A stretch of DNA of 64,000 bases. Origin: Micromonospora craniellae (lineage in GTDB: Bacteria > Actinomycetota > Actinomycetes > Mycobacteriales > Micromonosporaceae). Made by a program: the position numbers and the translations under genes. The stretch lies in contig NZ_CP061725.1 of assembly GCF_014764405.1 (NCBI RefSeq), positions 1-64,000 on the forward strand, written 5' to 3'. Below the pieces are notes generated by a model. The model was not told the origin of the DNA. It made no database searches and saw only the letters and a list, made by a program, of their open reading frames with translations. Positions 55,577 through 64,000 of this stretch are shown here, one piece after another (the stretch's first letter is position 1; every line of letters begins with the position of its first letter).

Positions 55577-56881
55577 TCAGTCGGCGAGTGTGAAGCCGGC
55601 GTTGCGCATGTCGTCGGTGGTGGTTCGCTGCATGGTGGTCAGTGCCTCGGTGAAGGCGGCGGCCTGTTTGGACTGGGCGGCTTTGCCGAAGGCATCGTTG
55701 TAGGCGCTGTAGGCGACGTTGACGTTCGGGCCGTAGGTGAACGGCGTGGTGATCCGGCTGGCTTCGGCGGCGATGGTGTAGAAGTCGGGCTGGTCGGCGA
55801 AGAAGGCCGGTGGTGTGGTCAGCGCGGTCGCGGCGGCGTCCACCGATGCGGGATAGACGTTGGCGGTGGAGGCCAGTGCCTTGATCGCGGCGGGGTCGGT
55901 GTTCAGCCAGGCGACGAACTGGGCGGCCTGCTTCTTGTGCTTGCTCTGGCTGGTGACGCTGGTGGCCGAGCCGCCCCAGTTGCCGTTGGCCGGGGTGGTG
56001 GCGTCCCACTGGGGCAGCAGTGCGGCCTTCCACTTGCCCTTGGTCGAGGCCGCGTTGCCTTCGAGTACGCCGGGGCTCCAGACCGCGCCGATCCAGCCGA
56101 CCTGGGTGCCGTCGTTGAGTGCCGCGTTCCACTCCGGGGTGTACATCGGCTTGTTGTCGATGCTTCCTTCCTGCACCAGCGCGCCCCAGTAGCGTGCGAC
56201 CCGCTGGGTGTCGGCGTCGTCGACCGCGACGGACCAGGTGTTGTCCCGTATACCCCACCAGGAGGCACCGGCCTGTTGGGCGAGTCCGGCGAACCAGCCC
56301 GGGTCGTTGGCCGAGAAGGTGCCGAGGTACTGCTTGTCGTTGGCCGTGTGGATGGCGCGGGCGGCGGAGGCGTAGTCGTCCCAGGTGGTCGGGGCTTGGA
56401 GGCCGAGGGAGTCGAAGATGTCGGCGCGGTAGTAGAACATCATCGGCCCGGAGTCCTGCGGTAGGCCGTAGACGGCTTCGGTGCCGAGGGTGACTGCGTT
56501 CCATGCCGAGTCGGGGAACTTCGTTTTGAGGTCGCCGACATCGGCGGAGATGTCGGCGACTGCGTCTGCGGCGACCAGAGTCGGGATCTTCTGGTACTCG
56601 GCCTGCATGACGTCGGGGGCGCCGCTGCCGGCCTGGATGGCGGTGAGCAGCTTCGTGACGGCCGGGTCGCCGCCGTCCTGCTTGTACACGGTGACCTGGA
56701 TGTCGGGATGGGCGGCGTTCCACGCCTCGACGACCTGGTCCATGTTCGGTGCCCAACTCCAGTAGGTGAGGGCGACCTTCCCGCCGGGGTTGTCGCCCGC
56801 GTCGTCGGACCCACCGCAGGCGGTGGTCACGAGTAGCGCCGCGGCCAGCACTCCGGCGAGCGGCAGAACTGCCTTTCTCAT
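55577..56881 (-). CDS. Sugar ABC transporter substrate-binding lipoprotein
   Basis: 434 residues from ATG 56881, preceded by GAGGAGGAG. A lipoprotein signal (VLAAALLVTTAC with the lipobox Cys) anchors it to the membrane. The SBP_bac_1 fold is evident: VALTYWSWAPNMDQVVEAWN, DVMQAEYQKIPTLVAADA, YGLPQDSGPMMFYYRADIFD and the TPEWNAALNDGTQVGWIG region. First gene of the operon; it would capture galacto-oligosaccharides made by the GH53 enzyme (inferred from context). Confidence 0.93.
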   Translation of the reverse strand: MRKAVLPLAGVLAAALLVTTACGGSDDAGDNPGGKVALTYWSWAPNMDQVVEAWNAAHPDIQVTVYKQDGGDPAVTKLLTAIQAGSGAPDVMQAEYQKIPTLVAADAVADISADVGDLKTKFPDSAWNAVTLGTEAVYGLPQDSGPMMFYYRADIFDSLGLQAPTTWDDYASAARAIHTANDKQYLGTFSANDPGWFAGLAQQAGASWWGIRDNTWSVAVDDADTQRVARYWGALVQEGSIDNKPMYTPEWNAALNDGTQVGWIGAVWSPGVLEGNAASTKGKWKAALLPQWDATTPANGNWGGSATSVTSQSKHKKQAAQFVAWLNTDPAAIKALASTANVYPASVDAAATALTTPPAFFADQPDFYTIAAEASRITTPFTYGPNVNVAYSAYNDAFGKAAQSKQAAAFTEALTTMQRTTTDDMRNAGFTLAD

Positions 56882-56961
56882 CGCTCCTCCTCGATTCGGC
56901 GGATCGCGGGTGGCGCCGGACCCGGCCACCGCCGGAAACGATGCGCGTCACCACATTGAGC

Positions 56962-56977
56962 CTGTGACCGGTTACAG
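56962..56977. promoter_or_regulatory. Probable LacI operator 1
   Basis: The palindrome CTGTGACCGGTTACAG has the central CG typical of LacI-family sites. It lies 81 bp upstream of the binding-protein start. Confidence 0.8.
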
Positions 56978-57050
56978 TGATACTCCTCAACGCCCTTGTC
57001 AAGGTTTCGCGTCACGCAGGTTAAGCCGAGGTATTCTGCGGGCTCGCAGC

Positions 57051-57066
57051 CTGTGACCGGTTACAG
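57051..57066. promoter_or_regulatory. Probable LacI operator 2
   Basis: An identical copy of CTGTGACCGGTTACAG, 89 bp from operator 1 and 72 bp upstream of the beta-galactosidase start. Two operators in a divergent promoter would allow one regulator to control both directions, perhaps by looping. Confidence 0.8.
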
Positions 57067-57137
57067 TCCACGGCACCGCAGCGCAGGCCCAGGTCACCCG
57101 CGGCCCGGGGCGAACCGTTCGTCGCAGAGGAGTCACC

Positions 57138-59501
57138 GTGCCCTTCGAACCGCTCGCCGTCCGGCACCAGCCCTGGTCCGAGCCGCTGCGGCGGCCCCGG
57201 ATGAGCAACACGGAGGACACGCGGCCGGGCATCGCACTGACCAACCGCTACCTGCTGCGCCGCGGCGTGCCGGTCGTCCCGGTCTCCGGCGAGATCCACT
57301 ACAGCCGGCTGCCCCGCGACCGCTGGCAGCGACGGCTGCGCCAACTACGCGCCGGCGGCGTCACGGTGGCCAGCACCTACGTCTTCTGGCTGCACCACGT
57401 CGAACACCGTGGCCGCCCGCGCTTCGACGACAACCTCGACGTCGCCGCCTTCGTCGACCTGGCGACCACCGAAGGACTCGACATCATCCTGCGGATCGGC
57501 CCGTGGTGCCACGCCGAGACCCGCAACGGAGGCTTCCCGGACTGGGTGCAACGGACCCCCGCCCGGCACCGCACCGACGACCCGGCCTATCTCGACCTGG
57601 TCCGCGAGTGGTACGGCCAGCTCGGCGCCGCCCTCGACGGACGCTGCGGCCCCGACGGGCCGGTGCTCGGCATCCAGCTGGAGAACGAACTCTACGACCA
57701 GCCCGACCACCTGATCACCCTCAAGCGGCTGGCCCGCGAGGCCGGCATGTCGGCACCACTGTGGACCGCCACCGCCTGGGGCAGCGCCGCCCTTCCCCAG
57801 CACGAGGTACTGCCGCTCTACGGCGGCTACGGCGACGGCTTCTGGGTCGACGCAGACGCACCCTGGGACCCGACCTTCCGCGACCACTACTTCTTCTCGC
57901 ACGTCTGGGACGATCCCGGCATCGGATCCGACGTACGCCGCCTGCACGCCGACAACGCCCACGCCACGCGCCCCCGCTCCCCCTCGACACACTTCCCGCC
58001 GGCCACCTGCGAACTCGGCGGCGGTATGGCCACCGCTTACCATCGCCGCCCGCGTCCCCGCGCCCTGGACATCGCCGCCATCGCGCACTGCAAGATCGGC
58101 AACGGCTCCGCCTGGCAGGGCTACTACATGTACGCGGGCGGCACCAACCCGCACGGCGAGCACGGCATGCAGGAGTCCCACGCCACCGGCTACCCCAACG
58201 ACCTGCCCCCGCTCGGCTACGACTTCCACGCTCCGATCGGCGAGGCCGGTGTGCCAGCCGGCAGTCACGCCGTACTACGCCGGCAGCACGCCTTCCTGGC
58301 CGCCTTCGGCGCCTCGCTCGCCGAGATGCCCTCCAGCCTGCCCGCGATCCGCCCGTCGGGCGTCGACGACGCGCACACCCTGCGGTACGCGCTGCGCAGC
58401 GACGGCACCAGCGGCTTCCTCTTCGTCGCCTGGCACCAGCCGCACCTGCCACTCGCGTCCCACCGCGACGCCCAGTTCCGGGTCGTCCTCGACCACGAGG
58501 AGATCGTGATGCCCGCCCGGCCGATCGACATCCCTCCCGGCACCCTGGCCCGCTGGCCGCTGGCGCTGAAAGCCGGCGGGGTACGCCTGGACTGGAGCAC
58601 CGCGTCGGCACTCACCCTGCTTCCGGGCGACGTGCCCACCCTGGTGCTGGTCGCCGAGCCCGGCATCGAGGCCACCTACTCGGTCGACGGCGTCGTCACC
58701 ACGGCCACGCCGTGTCTGTCACCGGTCCGGCTGCGCACCGCCGCCGGTGGCGCGCTGGACCTGCTGATCCTGCCTGCCACCATGGGCGACGAGATCTGGG
58801 TCTGCGAGGACGGTCCGACGCGCCGACTGCTGCGCTGCCCGCACGAGCTGTGCTGGGGCCCGGACGGCCGGATCGAGGCGTACGGGCCGCAGGCACGGGT
58901 CTACGAGCCGGCGCAGCGCGCGTTCGTCGACCTCCCGCTGGAGGGCGGCCTGCCCAGCACCGCCACGCCCGTCGCCCCGCACCCGGCCGGGACCGCCGGC
59001 CCGGCACAGCCGGTAACACCCGAACTCGTCCGGCCGGCAGCGACTCCGGTACCGGCCGGCTACGGCACGTTCCAGCGGCGACAGTCCGCGCCCACCCCGC
59101 AGACCTTCGACGACCTGGCCGCCGTCTACCGGATTCCGCTGCCCCGCTGGGCCGCCGATCCACGGCTCGACGCGATCCTCCGGATCCGCTGGGCCGGTGA
59201 CGTCGGACAACTGCGGGTCGACGGCCGACCGGTCACCGACCGCTTCTGGGACGGCGCCGAATGGCTTGTCAACCTGCCCGACATCGGGCTGCGCGCCGAC
59301 GCCGAGCTGACCCTGCACCTGCTGCCGCTGGCTGTCGACTCACCCGTGTCGCTGCCCCGGGACGCCCGCGACCGGCTGGCGGCGGTCGACGGGCAGTTGT
59401 CGGCCGTCGACGCCCTGCTGGTCCAGGGCCGTGGCATCTGGCGTGAACCCGCACCGCTACCTGCTGCCGCACACCTCGTCGGGCATCCGATGGTCAGCTG
59501 A
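57138..59501 (+). CDS. Beta-galactosidase, GH35 family
   Basis: 787 residues from a GTG with GAGGAG upstream. The GH35 TIM barrel starts RRGVPVVPVSGEIHYSRLPR, with YVFWLHHVEHRG, RIGPWCHAETRNGGFPDW and the catalytic acid/base Glu in VLGIQLENELYDQ; the nucleophile Glu is likely in the TCELGGGMAT region. Beta-rich C-terminal domains follow and end with an RGIWREPAPLP jelly-roll-type segment. There is no signal peptide, so it acts in the cytoplasm on imported galacto-oligosaccharides. It is divergent from, and co-regulated with, the transporter operon. Confidence 0.92.
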   Translation: MPFEPLAVRHQPWSEPLRRPRMSNTEDTRPGIALTNRYLLRRGVPVVPVSGEIHYSRLPRDRWQRRLRQLRAGGVTVASTYVFWLHHVEHRGRPRFDDNLDVAAFVDLATTEGLDIILRIGPWCHAETRNGGFPDWVQRTPARHRTDDPAYLDLVREWYGQLGAALDGRCGPDGPVLGIQLENELYDQPDHLITLKRLAREAGMSAPLWTATAWGSAALPQHEVLPLYGGYGDGFWVDADAPWDPTFRDHYFFSHVWDDPGIGSDVRRLHADNAHATRPRSPSTHFPPATCELGGGMATAYHRRPRPRALDIAAIAHCKIGNGSAWQGYYMYAGGTNPHGEHGMQESHATGYPNDLPPLGYDFHAPIGEAGVPAGSHAVLRRQHAFLAAFGASLAEMPSSLPAIRPSGVDDAHTLRYALRSDGTSGFLFVAWHQPHLPLASHRDAQFRVVLDHEEIVMPARPIDIPPGTLARWPLALKAGGVRLDWSTASALTLLPGDVPTLVLVAEPGIEATYSVDGVVTTATPCLSPVRLRTAAGGALDLLILPATMGDEIWVCEDGPTRRLLRCPHELCWGPDGRIEAYGPQARVYEPAQRAFVDLPLEGGLPSTATPVAPHPAGTAGPAQPVTPELVRPAATPVPAGYGTFQRRQSAPTPQTFDDLAAVYRIPLPRWAADPRLDAILRIRWAGDVGQLRVDGRPVTDRFWDGAEWLVNLPDIGLRADAELTLHLLPLAVDSPVSLPRDARDRLAAVDGQLSAVDALLVQGRGIWREPAPLPAAAHLVGHPMVS

Positions 59502-59563
59502 CCGGCACTCGTACAGGGCCCGCCACTGTCCCGGTGCGTCGGCGTCGCGGTGGACGGTGTCGG

Positions 59564-59712
59564 TCAGTGCTCGTGCTCCGCTGCGAGATCCTCGTTCGCG
59601 GCCGCACCTCGAAGTGTGACGAGGGCCCAGATCGCGGCGACGACCATGATCACTGCACCGGTGATGCCGGTGACGGTGATCGCGTCGGTGAACGCGGTCC
59701 TTCCGCCACTGG
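59564..59712 (-). pseudogene. MFS transporter C-terminal remnant
   Basis: The end of the frame, GRTAFTDAITVTGITGAVIM to TLRGAAANEDLAAEHEH, is a final transmembrane helix and charged tail typical of 14-helix MFS drug-efflux proteins. No other part of such a gene is in the window. The frame is open further upstream to 59956 but that part lacks membrane character. Confidence 0.5.
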
Positions 59713-60007
59713 AACACCCACTCACCATCGACTCCGCTACGGACCAGTTGGTCGACAGTACAACACAAGCGAACAGTGAAGCGGTTCGCTGAGGGCGTCC
59801 GGGCGTAGAACGCCACCCGCGGACCAGGGTCGCCTCGGGCCTACGGCGCCGACCTGGGCCGGCGTGGCGGCTCAGGTCGGCGCCCCGATGATCACATGCT
59901 GCCGGAATGCCGAGGTTGGCTTCGGCACTGCGCGGGGACGGGTTTCGCACTCCCATTAATGAGGGCAGCGTGGACCAGCGGCTCGGGTTCTTCCGTCGGT
60001 GCCCCGG

Positions 60008-61242
60008 TCAGGCAGGCAGGGTCACCTGTCCCGGGGTCGTCCGGCCGGTGGTGGTGCCGTCGCCGAGCTGCCCGAGGAAGTTGTCGCCCCAGCACCACAG
60101 GCTGCCGTCGGTGCGCGCCGCGCAGGCGTGATAGGAGACGGCCAGACCGCCCGTCCAGGTGGTGGCGCTACCGACCTGGACGGGGGTCGACCGGTGGGTG
60201 GTGCTGCCGTCGCCGACCTGCCCGTAGGTGTTCCTGCCCCAGCACCACAGGGTGCCGTTGGTACGGGCCGCGCAGGACGAGTCGATGCTCGCCTCGACCC
60301 GTGCCCAGGTGGTGGCGGTACCGACCTGCAGCGGGGTGGTCTGGTAGCCGCTGCCCCCACCCACCTGGCCGTACCCGTTCTCGCCCCAGCACCACAGGGT
60401 CCCGTCGGTGCGGACCGCGCAGGTGTGGACGTACCCGGTCGTCACCCCGGACCACGTGGACGCGGTGCCCACCTGGGTCGGGGTCGCCCTGTAGCTCAGG
60501 ATGCCGAGACCGAGCTGCCCGTCGGAGCTGCTGCCCCAGCACCACAGGGTCCCATCGGTGCGGACGGCGCAGCTGTGCGCATAGCCGGTGGCGACTTTGG
60601 CCCAGGTGGTCGCCGTGCCGACCTGCAGGGGGTGGTCGACATCAGGGGGGTGGCGCCGGTGCCGAGCTGGGCGTGACCGTTCAGGCCCCAGCACCACAGG
60701 GTGCCGGTGGTCCGGACCGCGCAGGTGTGGTTGTTGCTGGTGCTGACGCTGGCCCAGGTGGTGGCGTCACCGACCCGCACGGGGCTGTTCCGGGCCGTGG
60801 TCGTCCCGTCACCGAGCTGCCCGTGGTTGTTGCCGCCCCAGCACCACAGCGTTCCGTCCGTACGGACCGCACAGGTGTTGCTCCTGCCCGCGTCGACCCG
60901 CGCCCAGGTGGTGGCGTCACCGACCTGGACCGGCGCGGACCGGCTCGTGGTGGTCCCATCCCCGATCTGACCGTTGAAGTTGTTGCCCCAACACCAGAGC
61001 GTCCCGTCGGTGCGGACCACACAGGTGTGCAGATCACCCGTAGCGACCTGGGACACCGCCGCGGCGGCGACCGAGACGCCCGACGCACCCCCCTCGGCGG
61101 GGCTGCTGCCCGCCGTAGCCGCGCCCGCCGTGAAGCCGACCGCGAGCACGGCGATCCCCACGACGGCCGTCGCCGCCGCAGCGAGGGTCCGGGCTGCCCG
61201 CCGCAACCGCGTCCGCAGCCGGGCCTCCTGATATTCCTTCAT
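60008..61242 (-). pseudogene. Secreted RCC1-repeat protein, frameshifted
   Basis: The first part (60630-61242) begins MKEYQEARLRTRLRRAARTL with a hydrophobic helix (AAAATAVVGIAVLAVGFTAG) and three RCC1-type repeats (HTCVVRTDGTLWCWGNNFNG). Near 60630 one base is missing in the run ACCACCCCCTG, and the second frame (60008-60640) continues with repeats such as HSCAVRTDGTLWCWGSSSDG. Rejoining gives about seven repeats of ~50 residues with a conserved Cys and CWG, a seven-blade propeller. The break is in a C-run, so it may be a sequencing error or a phase-variable tract. Confidence 0.8.
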
Positions 61243-61426
61243 GTGCTGTTACCTCCAGGCATCGTCGGATCTGCTGAGTGGAGGCGGCGCTGCCCCGCCA
61301 GGTCGCCAGCGGCCCACCACTTCATATCGATCGGCACGGTTGGCTGACTGGACGAACTCGCTCCCGGTCTACGGGTTCGGCACGGCCGCATGACTCACGG
61401 CATGCGGCGAGCGCGATCAGCTCAAC

Positions 61427-62428
61427 GTGGTTAGGCGGGTCGACGGTGCCCAACCGTCGCCCAGGCCCCCAGCTGCTACAAGAGGGTCGGGTGTTCCCGC
61501 GCGGGTGACTCGCAGCAATCCTGCCGTGCACCCAGACCACCGTCAATATAACCTGCCCGGCGACCCGCCAGCGCTGTCCGTCCGGGCCATCCGCAAGCGC
61601 TACGGCACGCATGACGTGCTGCGCGATGTCACCTTCGACGTTCCCGCCGGCCAGGTCTTCGCGCTACTGGGACCCAACGGTGCCGGCAAGACAACCCTGA
61701 TCCGCATCCTGACCACCCTGATCGCCGCCGACGGGGGTTCGGCGCGGGTGCTCGGTCACGACCTCAGTCGGGAAAGCGCCCACGTCCGCAAGCTCATCAG
61801 CGTGACCGGCCAGTACGCATCGGTCGACGAGGAACTGACCGGGCTGGAGAACCTCGTGATGATCGGCCAACTCCTGTGCCTGCGAAAGGCTGCGGCCCGT
61901 GTACGAGCACAGGAGCTTCTCGCGGAGTTCGACCTGACCGATGCGGCCAGACGCCGAGTGGGCCAGTACTCCGAAGGCATGCGGCGGCGCCTGGACCTGG
62001 CGGCCAGCCTGGTCTCGTCGCCGCCGCTGATCTTCCTCGACGAACCGACGACGGGGATGGACACCCGCAGTCGAAGCGCACTGTGGAACGTGGTGAGACG
62101 GCTCGCCAGCCAGGGCAAGACGATCTTCCTTACCACGCAGTATCTCGACGAGGCCGACGTCTTGGCCGACCGGATCGCGGTGCTGGACGGCGGGACGATC
62201 GTGGCCGAGGGCACCGCGGCAGACCTGAAACAACGGGTCGGCGGGGAGTCCGTCGAGATCGTCCTCGACGATGGCAGCACACTCCGCGAACTCACCGACG
62301 GCAGCCCGGAGCGCGTGCGCCAGCTACTCAACCGGCTCCACGACGAAGGCCGCGCCCCGCAGGCACTCACCATCCAGACCCATCAGCCCACGCATGCTCA
62401 CGCGGACGCTGCGGACGCTGGAGAGTAA
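61427..62428 (+). CDS. ABC ATPase of the drug-resistance (DrrA) type with altered C-terminus
   Basis: The homology begins at about 61574 (LSVRAIRKRYGTHDVLRDVT); the first ~45 residues are poor, so the true start may be later, for example the GTG at 61532. Walker A is LGPNGAGKTTL, the signature GQYSEGMRRRLDLA, Walker B LIFLDEPTTG and the H-loop follows. After residue ~317 the usual ending (LDDVFLxLTG) is missing; instead the frame runs into the HxlR-related sequence and ends DAADAGE. Its permease partner gene is absent. Confidence 0.75.
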   Translation: MVRRVDGAQPSPRPPAATRGSGVPARVTRSNPAVHPDHRQYNLPGDPPALSVRAIRKRYGTHDVLRDVTFDVPAGQVFALLGPNGAGKTTLIRILTTLIAADGGSARVLGHDLSRESAHVRKLISVTGQYASVDEELTGLENLVMIGQLLCLRKAAARVRAQELLAEFDLTDAARRRVGQYSEGMRRRLDLAASLVSSPPLIFLDEPTTGMDTRSRSALWNVVRRLASQGKTIFLTTQYLDEADVLADRIAVLDGGTIVAEGTAADLKQRVGGESVEIVLDDGSTLRELTDGSPERVRQLLNRLHDEGRAPQALTIQTHQPTHAHADAADAGE

Positions 62429-62588
62429 CGGTCTGGTCGAACGTGAGGTGTTTCCCACGGTGCCGCCGAGCGTCGAGTACCGGCTGACACCGCTCGGCGT
62501 CAGCCTTCTGGAGCCGCTCTCGGCGCTGGCGGACTGGGCGGTCGACCACTCCGCCGAGATCGCTATGGCACGTCAGCGGCCCAGCTGA
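62375..62588 (+). pseudogene. HxlR-family regulator, C-terminal part only
   Basis: In the frame +1 to the ATPase, SPRMLTRTLRTLESNGLVER to PPSVEYRLTPLGVSLLEPLS is the winged-helix recognition and wing region of HxlR regulators, ending AEIAMARQRPS. The N-terminal half is gone, replaced by the ATPase gene, so a deletion has fused the two. Confidence 0.8.
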
Positions 62589-62642
62589 AACGCCACGGGC
62601 ACACGCATCTGGCCGAGATGAGGGAGGCGTTCGTATGGTGAG

Positions 62643-63362
62643 TCACCGCAGTGCCGCTGCGAGGTCGGCGGCGTTGTCGAACGCGGGTGCCGCCCTTTCG
62701 GTTTCGTCCTTCGTGAGCGTGACGGACTCGGCACGGGCCAGCATCTCGGCCGCGGTCTGTGGATCGTGCAGCACCATCGCGAGTTCGGCGCGGTAGATCA
62801 GGACCTCTACCTGCTCGACCGGGGCGTCGTCGGCTTGTGGGCGAGCCAACGCGCTGTCGAGGATCCGGACGGCCTGTCCGACGCTTCCCCGGGAATCGGC
62901 CTGTACGACAGCATTGGCCAGGGCCTTGGCCAGCCGCCCGCCGGGCGTGGTGGCCGGCATGGGCGCGGTGGCGGCGTCCCGGAAGACGCGGATCCAGTTG
63001 CCGCCCGGGTCGATGATGCTGAACCCGCCCCACCCGTCGGCGTTCTTCCGCGCCCTGGGCCGGGTCATCCGCGGCGTTCCGGACACCAGCACCTTGCCGT
63101 ACGCGGCGCGCATGCCGGCTACGAATGCCCGGTGTAGTCCCTCGATGTCCGCCGTGAGTACCAGACAGGAGCCATAGGACTGCTCCGGGTCAAATCCGGG
63201 GATCTCGAAGAACTGTAGTTGCAGGTCTTCCCGCTGCACCCCCACACACGGGTGGGGCTTGCGCTGCTTGTACGTGGTGCGGAAACCGAGAACTCCGTAA
63301 AAGGTTTCGATGTCGTCGATGGATGCGCATGGCAGCAGGGGAACGGTCCGCTCGTTGGTCAT
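62643..63362 (-). CDS. VOC (glyoxalase/bleomycin-resistance) family protein with extension
   Basis: 239 residues. The N-terminal ~120 form a VOC domain (LPCASIDDIETFYGVLGFRT, QLQFFEIPGFDPEQ, GFSIIDPGGNWIRVFRD) with the paired beta-alpha-beta folds used by metal-dependent or substrate-sequestering enzymes. The remaining residues (AKALANAVVQADSRGSVGQA) are helical, like TPR repeats. It is read away from the neighbouring ATPase. Substrate unknown. Confidence 0.8.
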   Translation of the reverse strand: MTNERTVPLLPCASIDDIETFYGVLGFRTTYKQRKPHPCVGVQREDLQLQFFEIPGFDPEQSYGSCLVLTADIEGLHRAFVAGMRAAYGKVLVSGTPRMTRPRARKNADGWGGFSIIDPGGNWIRVFRDAATAPMPATTPGGRLAKALANAVVQADSRGSVGQAVRILDSALARPQADDAPVEQVEVLIYRAELAMVLHDPQTAAEMLARAESVTLTKDETERAAPAFDNAADLAAALR

Positions 63363-63520
63363 GCCTCCTTCCTAGACGTCGCGGGGTGTCCGTCGCCCAT
63401 GGAAATAGCCGATCATCACCTTCGGTCATCCGATCGGCTGATGACCCAGAACGCAACGCCGCCGAGCCAAGCCATCGGCGGCGCCTTCCCTGCCTGCGAT
63501 ACGGCTCGCCAAGATCAGGG

Positions 63521-63883
63521 TCAGGCGACGCCGAACAGCAGGGCGGCACCGATGGTCTCGATCCAGAAATACCACCAGATCGGATAGAACGCAGTGGCCT
63601 TGTCGGCGATCCGGGAGAACAACCGGCCGAGGGCCATTCCGGCAAGGGCCGCTGCGACGGTTATGACCGCGCCGGGCCGGACATCGCCGATGTCGAGCGC
63701 CGCCGCAGCCAGTACGGCGGCGATCGCCAGGCCGAACCCGCCGTAGACCGCACGGATCTCGGACCGGCTTTCTGCTGATTCGATGACGATGCGGAACGGA
63801 CGGGCAAGTGCCGCAGGCGCGGCGAGCGCGTAGACACCCATGCCGAAAAAGAACATCCCGACGATGATGACCGTTGTCGTCAT
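63521..63883 (-). CDS. DUF4345-like membrane protein
   Basis: 120 residues with four hydrophobic helices: VIIVGMFFFGMGVYALAAPA, IRAVYGGFGLAIAAVLAAAA, AVITVAAALAGMALGRLFS and FWIETIGAALLF. The RAVYGG motif in helix 2 is typical of the family. Function unknown. Its start overlaps the stop of a small upstream frame. Confidence 0.8.
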   Translation of the reverse strand: MTTTVIIVGMFFFGMGVYALAAPAALARPFRIVIESAESRSEIRAVYGGFGLAIAAVLAAAALDIGDVRPGAVITVAAALAGMALGRLFSRIADKATAFYPIWWYFWIETIGAALLFGVA

Positions 63884-63987
63884 TCGCGCCCTCGAACCGC
63901 TGGCGTCGTGCGGCGCCCGCAGGGGCCGGACGCCAAAACGATCACGGTGACGCCGACCAGAGCGAGCAGGATCGCCCGATGTCGCAT
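63880..63987 (-). CDS. Small leader-like protein upstream of DUF4345 gene
   Basis: 35 residues with GGAG six bases before the ATG: one hydrophobic helix (ILLALVGVTVIVLASGP) and a basic tail. Its TGA overlaps the DUF4345 ATG (ATGA), so it is placed for translational coupling. It may be a real small membrane protein. Confidence 0.45.
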   Translation of the reverse strand: MRHRAILLALVGVTVIVLASGPCGRRTTPAVRGRE

Positions 63988-64000
63988 GAGTATCTCCAGG

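Noticed and set aside
55379..56464. 361-residue Gly/Val-rich frame antisense to the binding protein
   Set aside because: Shadow of the lipoprotein gene with no domain or ribosome-binding site.
54549..57002. 817-residue open frame across the permease and binding-protein genes
   Set aside because: Only its last ~315 residues are a permease; the rest is an out-of-frame reading of the binding-protein gene.
56996..59200. 734-residue open frame overlapping the GH35 gene
   Set aside because: Same-strand out-of-frame shadow made almost wholly of Arg, Pro and Ala; the GH35 frame carries the conserved motifs.
1..64000. CRISPR array, rRNA or tRNA genes
   Set aside because: No regularly spaced short repeats or recognisable RNA-gene sequence were seen by eye; the repeats present are IS and intron copies. 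A tRNA search program would be needed to exclude a missed tRNA.

Overview
The window is high-GC DNA with frequent GTG starts. Its gene families (a DUF5753/Scr1-type regulator, LuxR-type two-component pairs, a membrane-anchored Hsp70-like protein, GH53 and GH35 enzymes) suggest a filamentous actinomycete, possibly Micromonosporaceae. The taxonomic guess is inference; no rRNA, tRNA or CRISPR array was seen.

Layout. 1-5.1 kb: a 5'-truncated large serine recombinase, a nucleotidyltransferase with its partner protein, and a Cys-rich protein cut by an IS66 element. 5.1-11.2 kb: a phytanoyl-CoA-dioxygenase-like gene broken by a group II intron, then an inverted-repeat scar in which two half-introns face each other across an IS66-family element, with an IS1380 copy inside one of them. 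11.2-22.3 kb: mostly host genes (a NarL-type two-component pair; a histidine-kinase-like protein without the usual His, divergent from an Hsp70-lectin fusion; a membrane hydrolase split by IS5; a secreted Ig-like protein) among remnants of a response regulator, an ISL3 element and a sugar permease. 22.3-51.4 kb: a dense insertion-sequence island holding IS5, IS1380, IS3, IS66, an IS4-like element, ISAs1 and group II introns, many nested. 51.4-59.5 kb: an intact, coherent galactan-use locus. 59.5-64 kb: a transporter remnant, a frameshifted RCC1-repeat protein, a drug-ABC ATPase fused to the tail of an HxlR regulator, a VOC protein and a DUF4345 membrane protein.

The island can be put in relative order from target-site duplications (TSDs). 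Four equal-length (1,498 bp) copies of one IS66 element and three copies (1,702-1,705 bp) of one IS1380 element are present, encoding identical or near-identical proteins, so both spread recently. One IS3 element contains an IS66 element, which contains an IS1380 element. A DUF5753 regulator is split in frame by two IS66 copies and can be rejoined exactly by removing each element plus one TSD. Several elements lack matching TSDs, which points to deletions and inversions by recombination between copies.

The galactan locus is the clearest working system. A lipoprotein binding protein, two permeases and a LacI regulator read leftward, followed by a secreted GH53 endo-galactanase; a GH35 beta-galactosidase reads rightward. 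Two identical 16-bp palindromes in the divergent promoter are likely LacI operators. The extracellular galactanase would cut galactan, the transporter would import oligomers, and the GH35 enzyme, which has no signal peptide, would degrade them in the cytoplasm.
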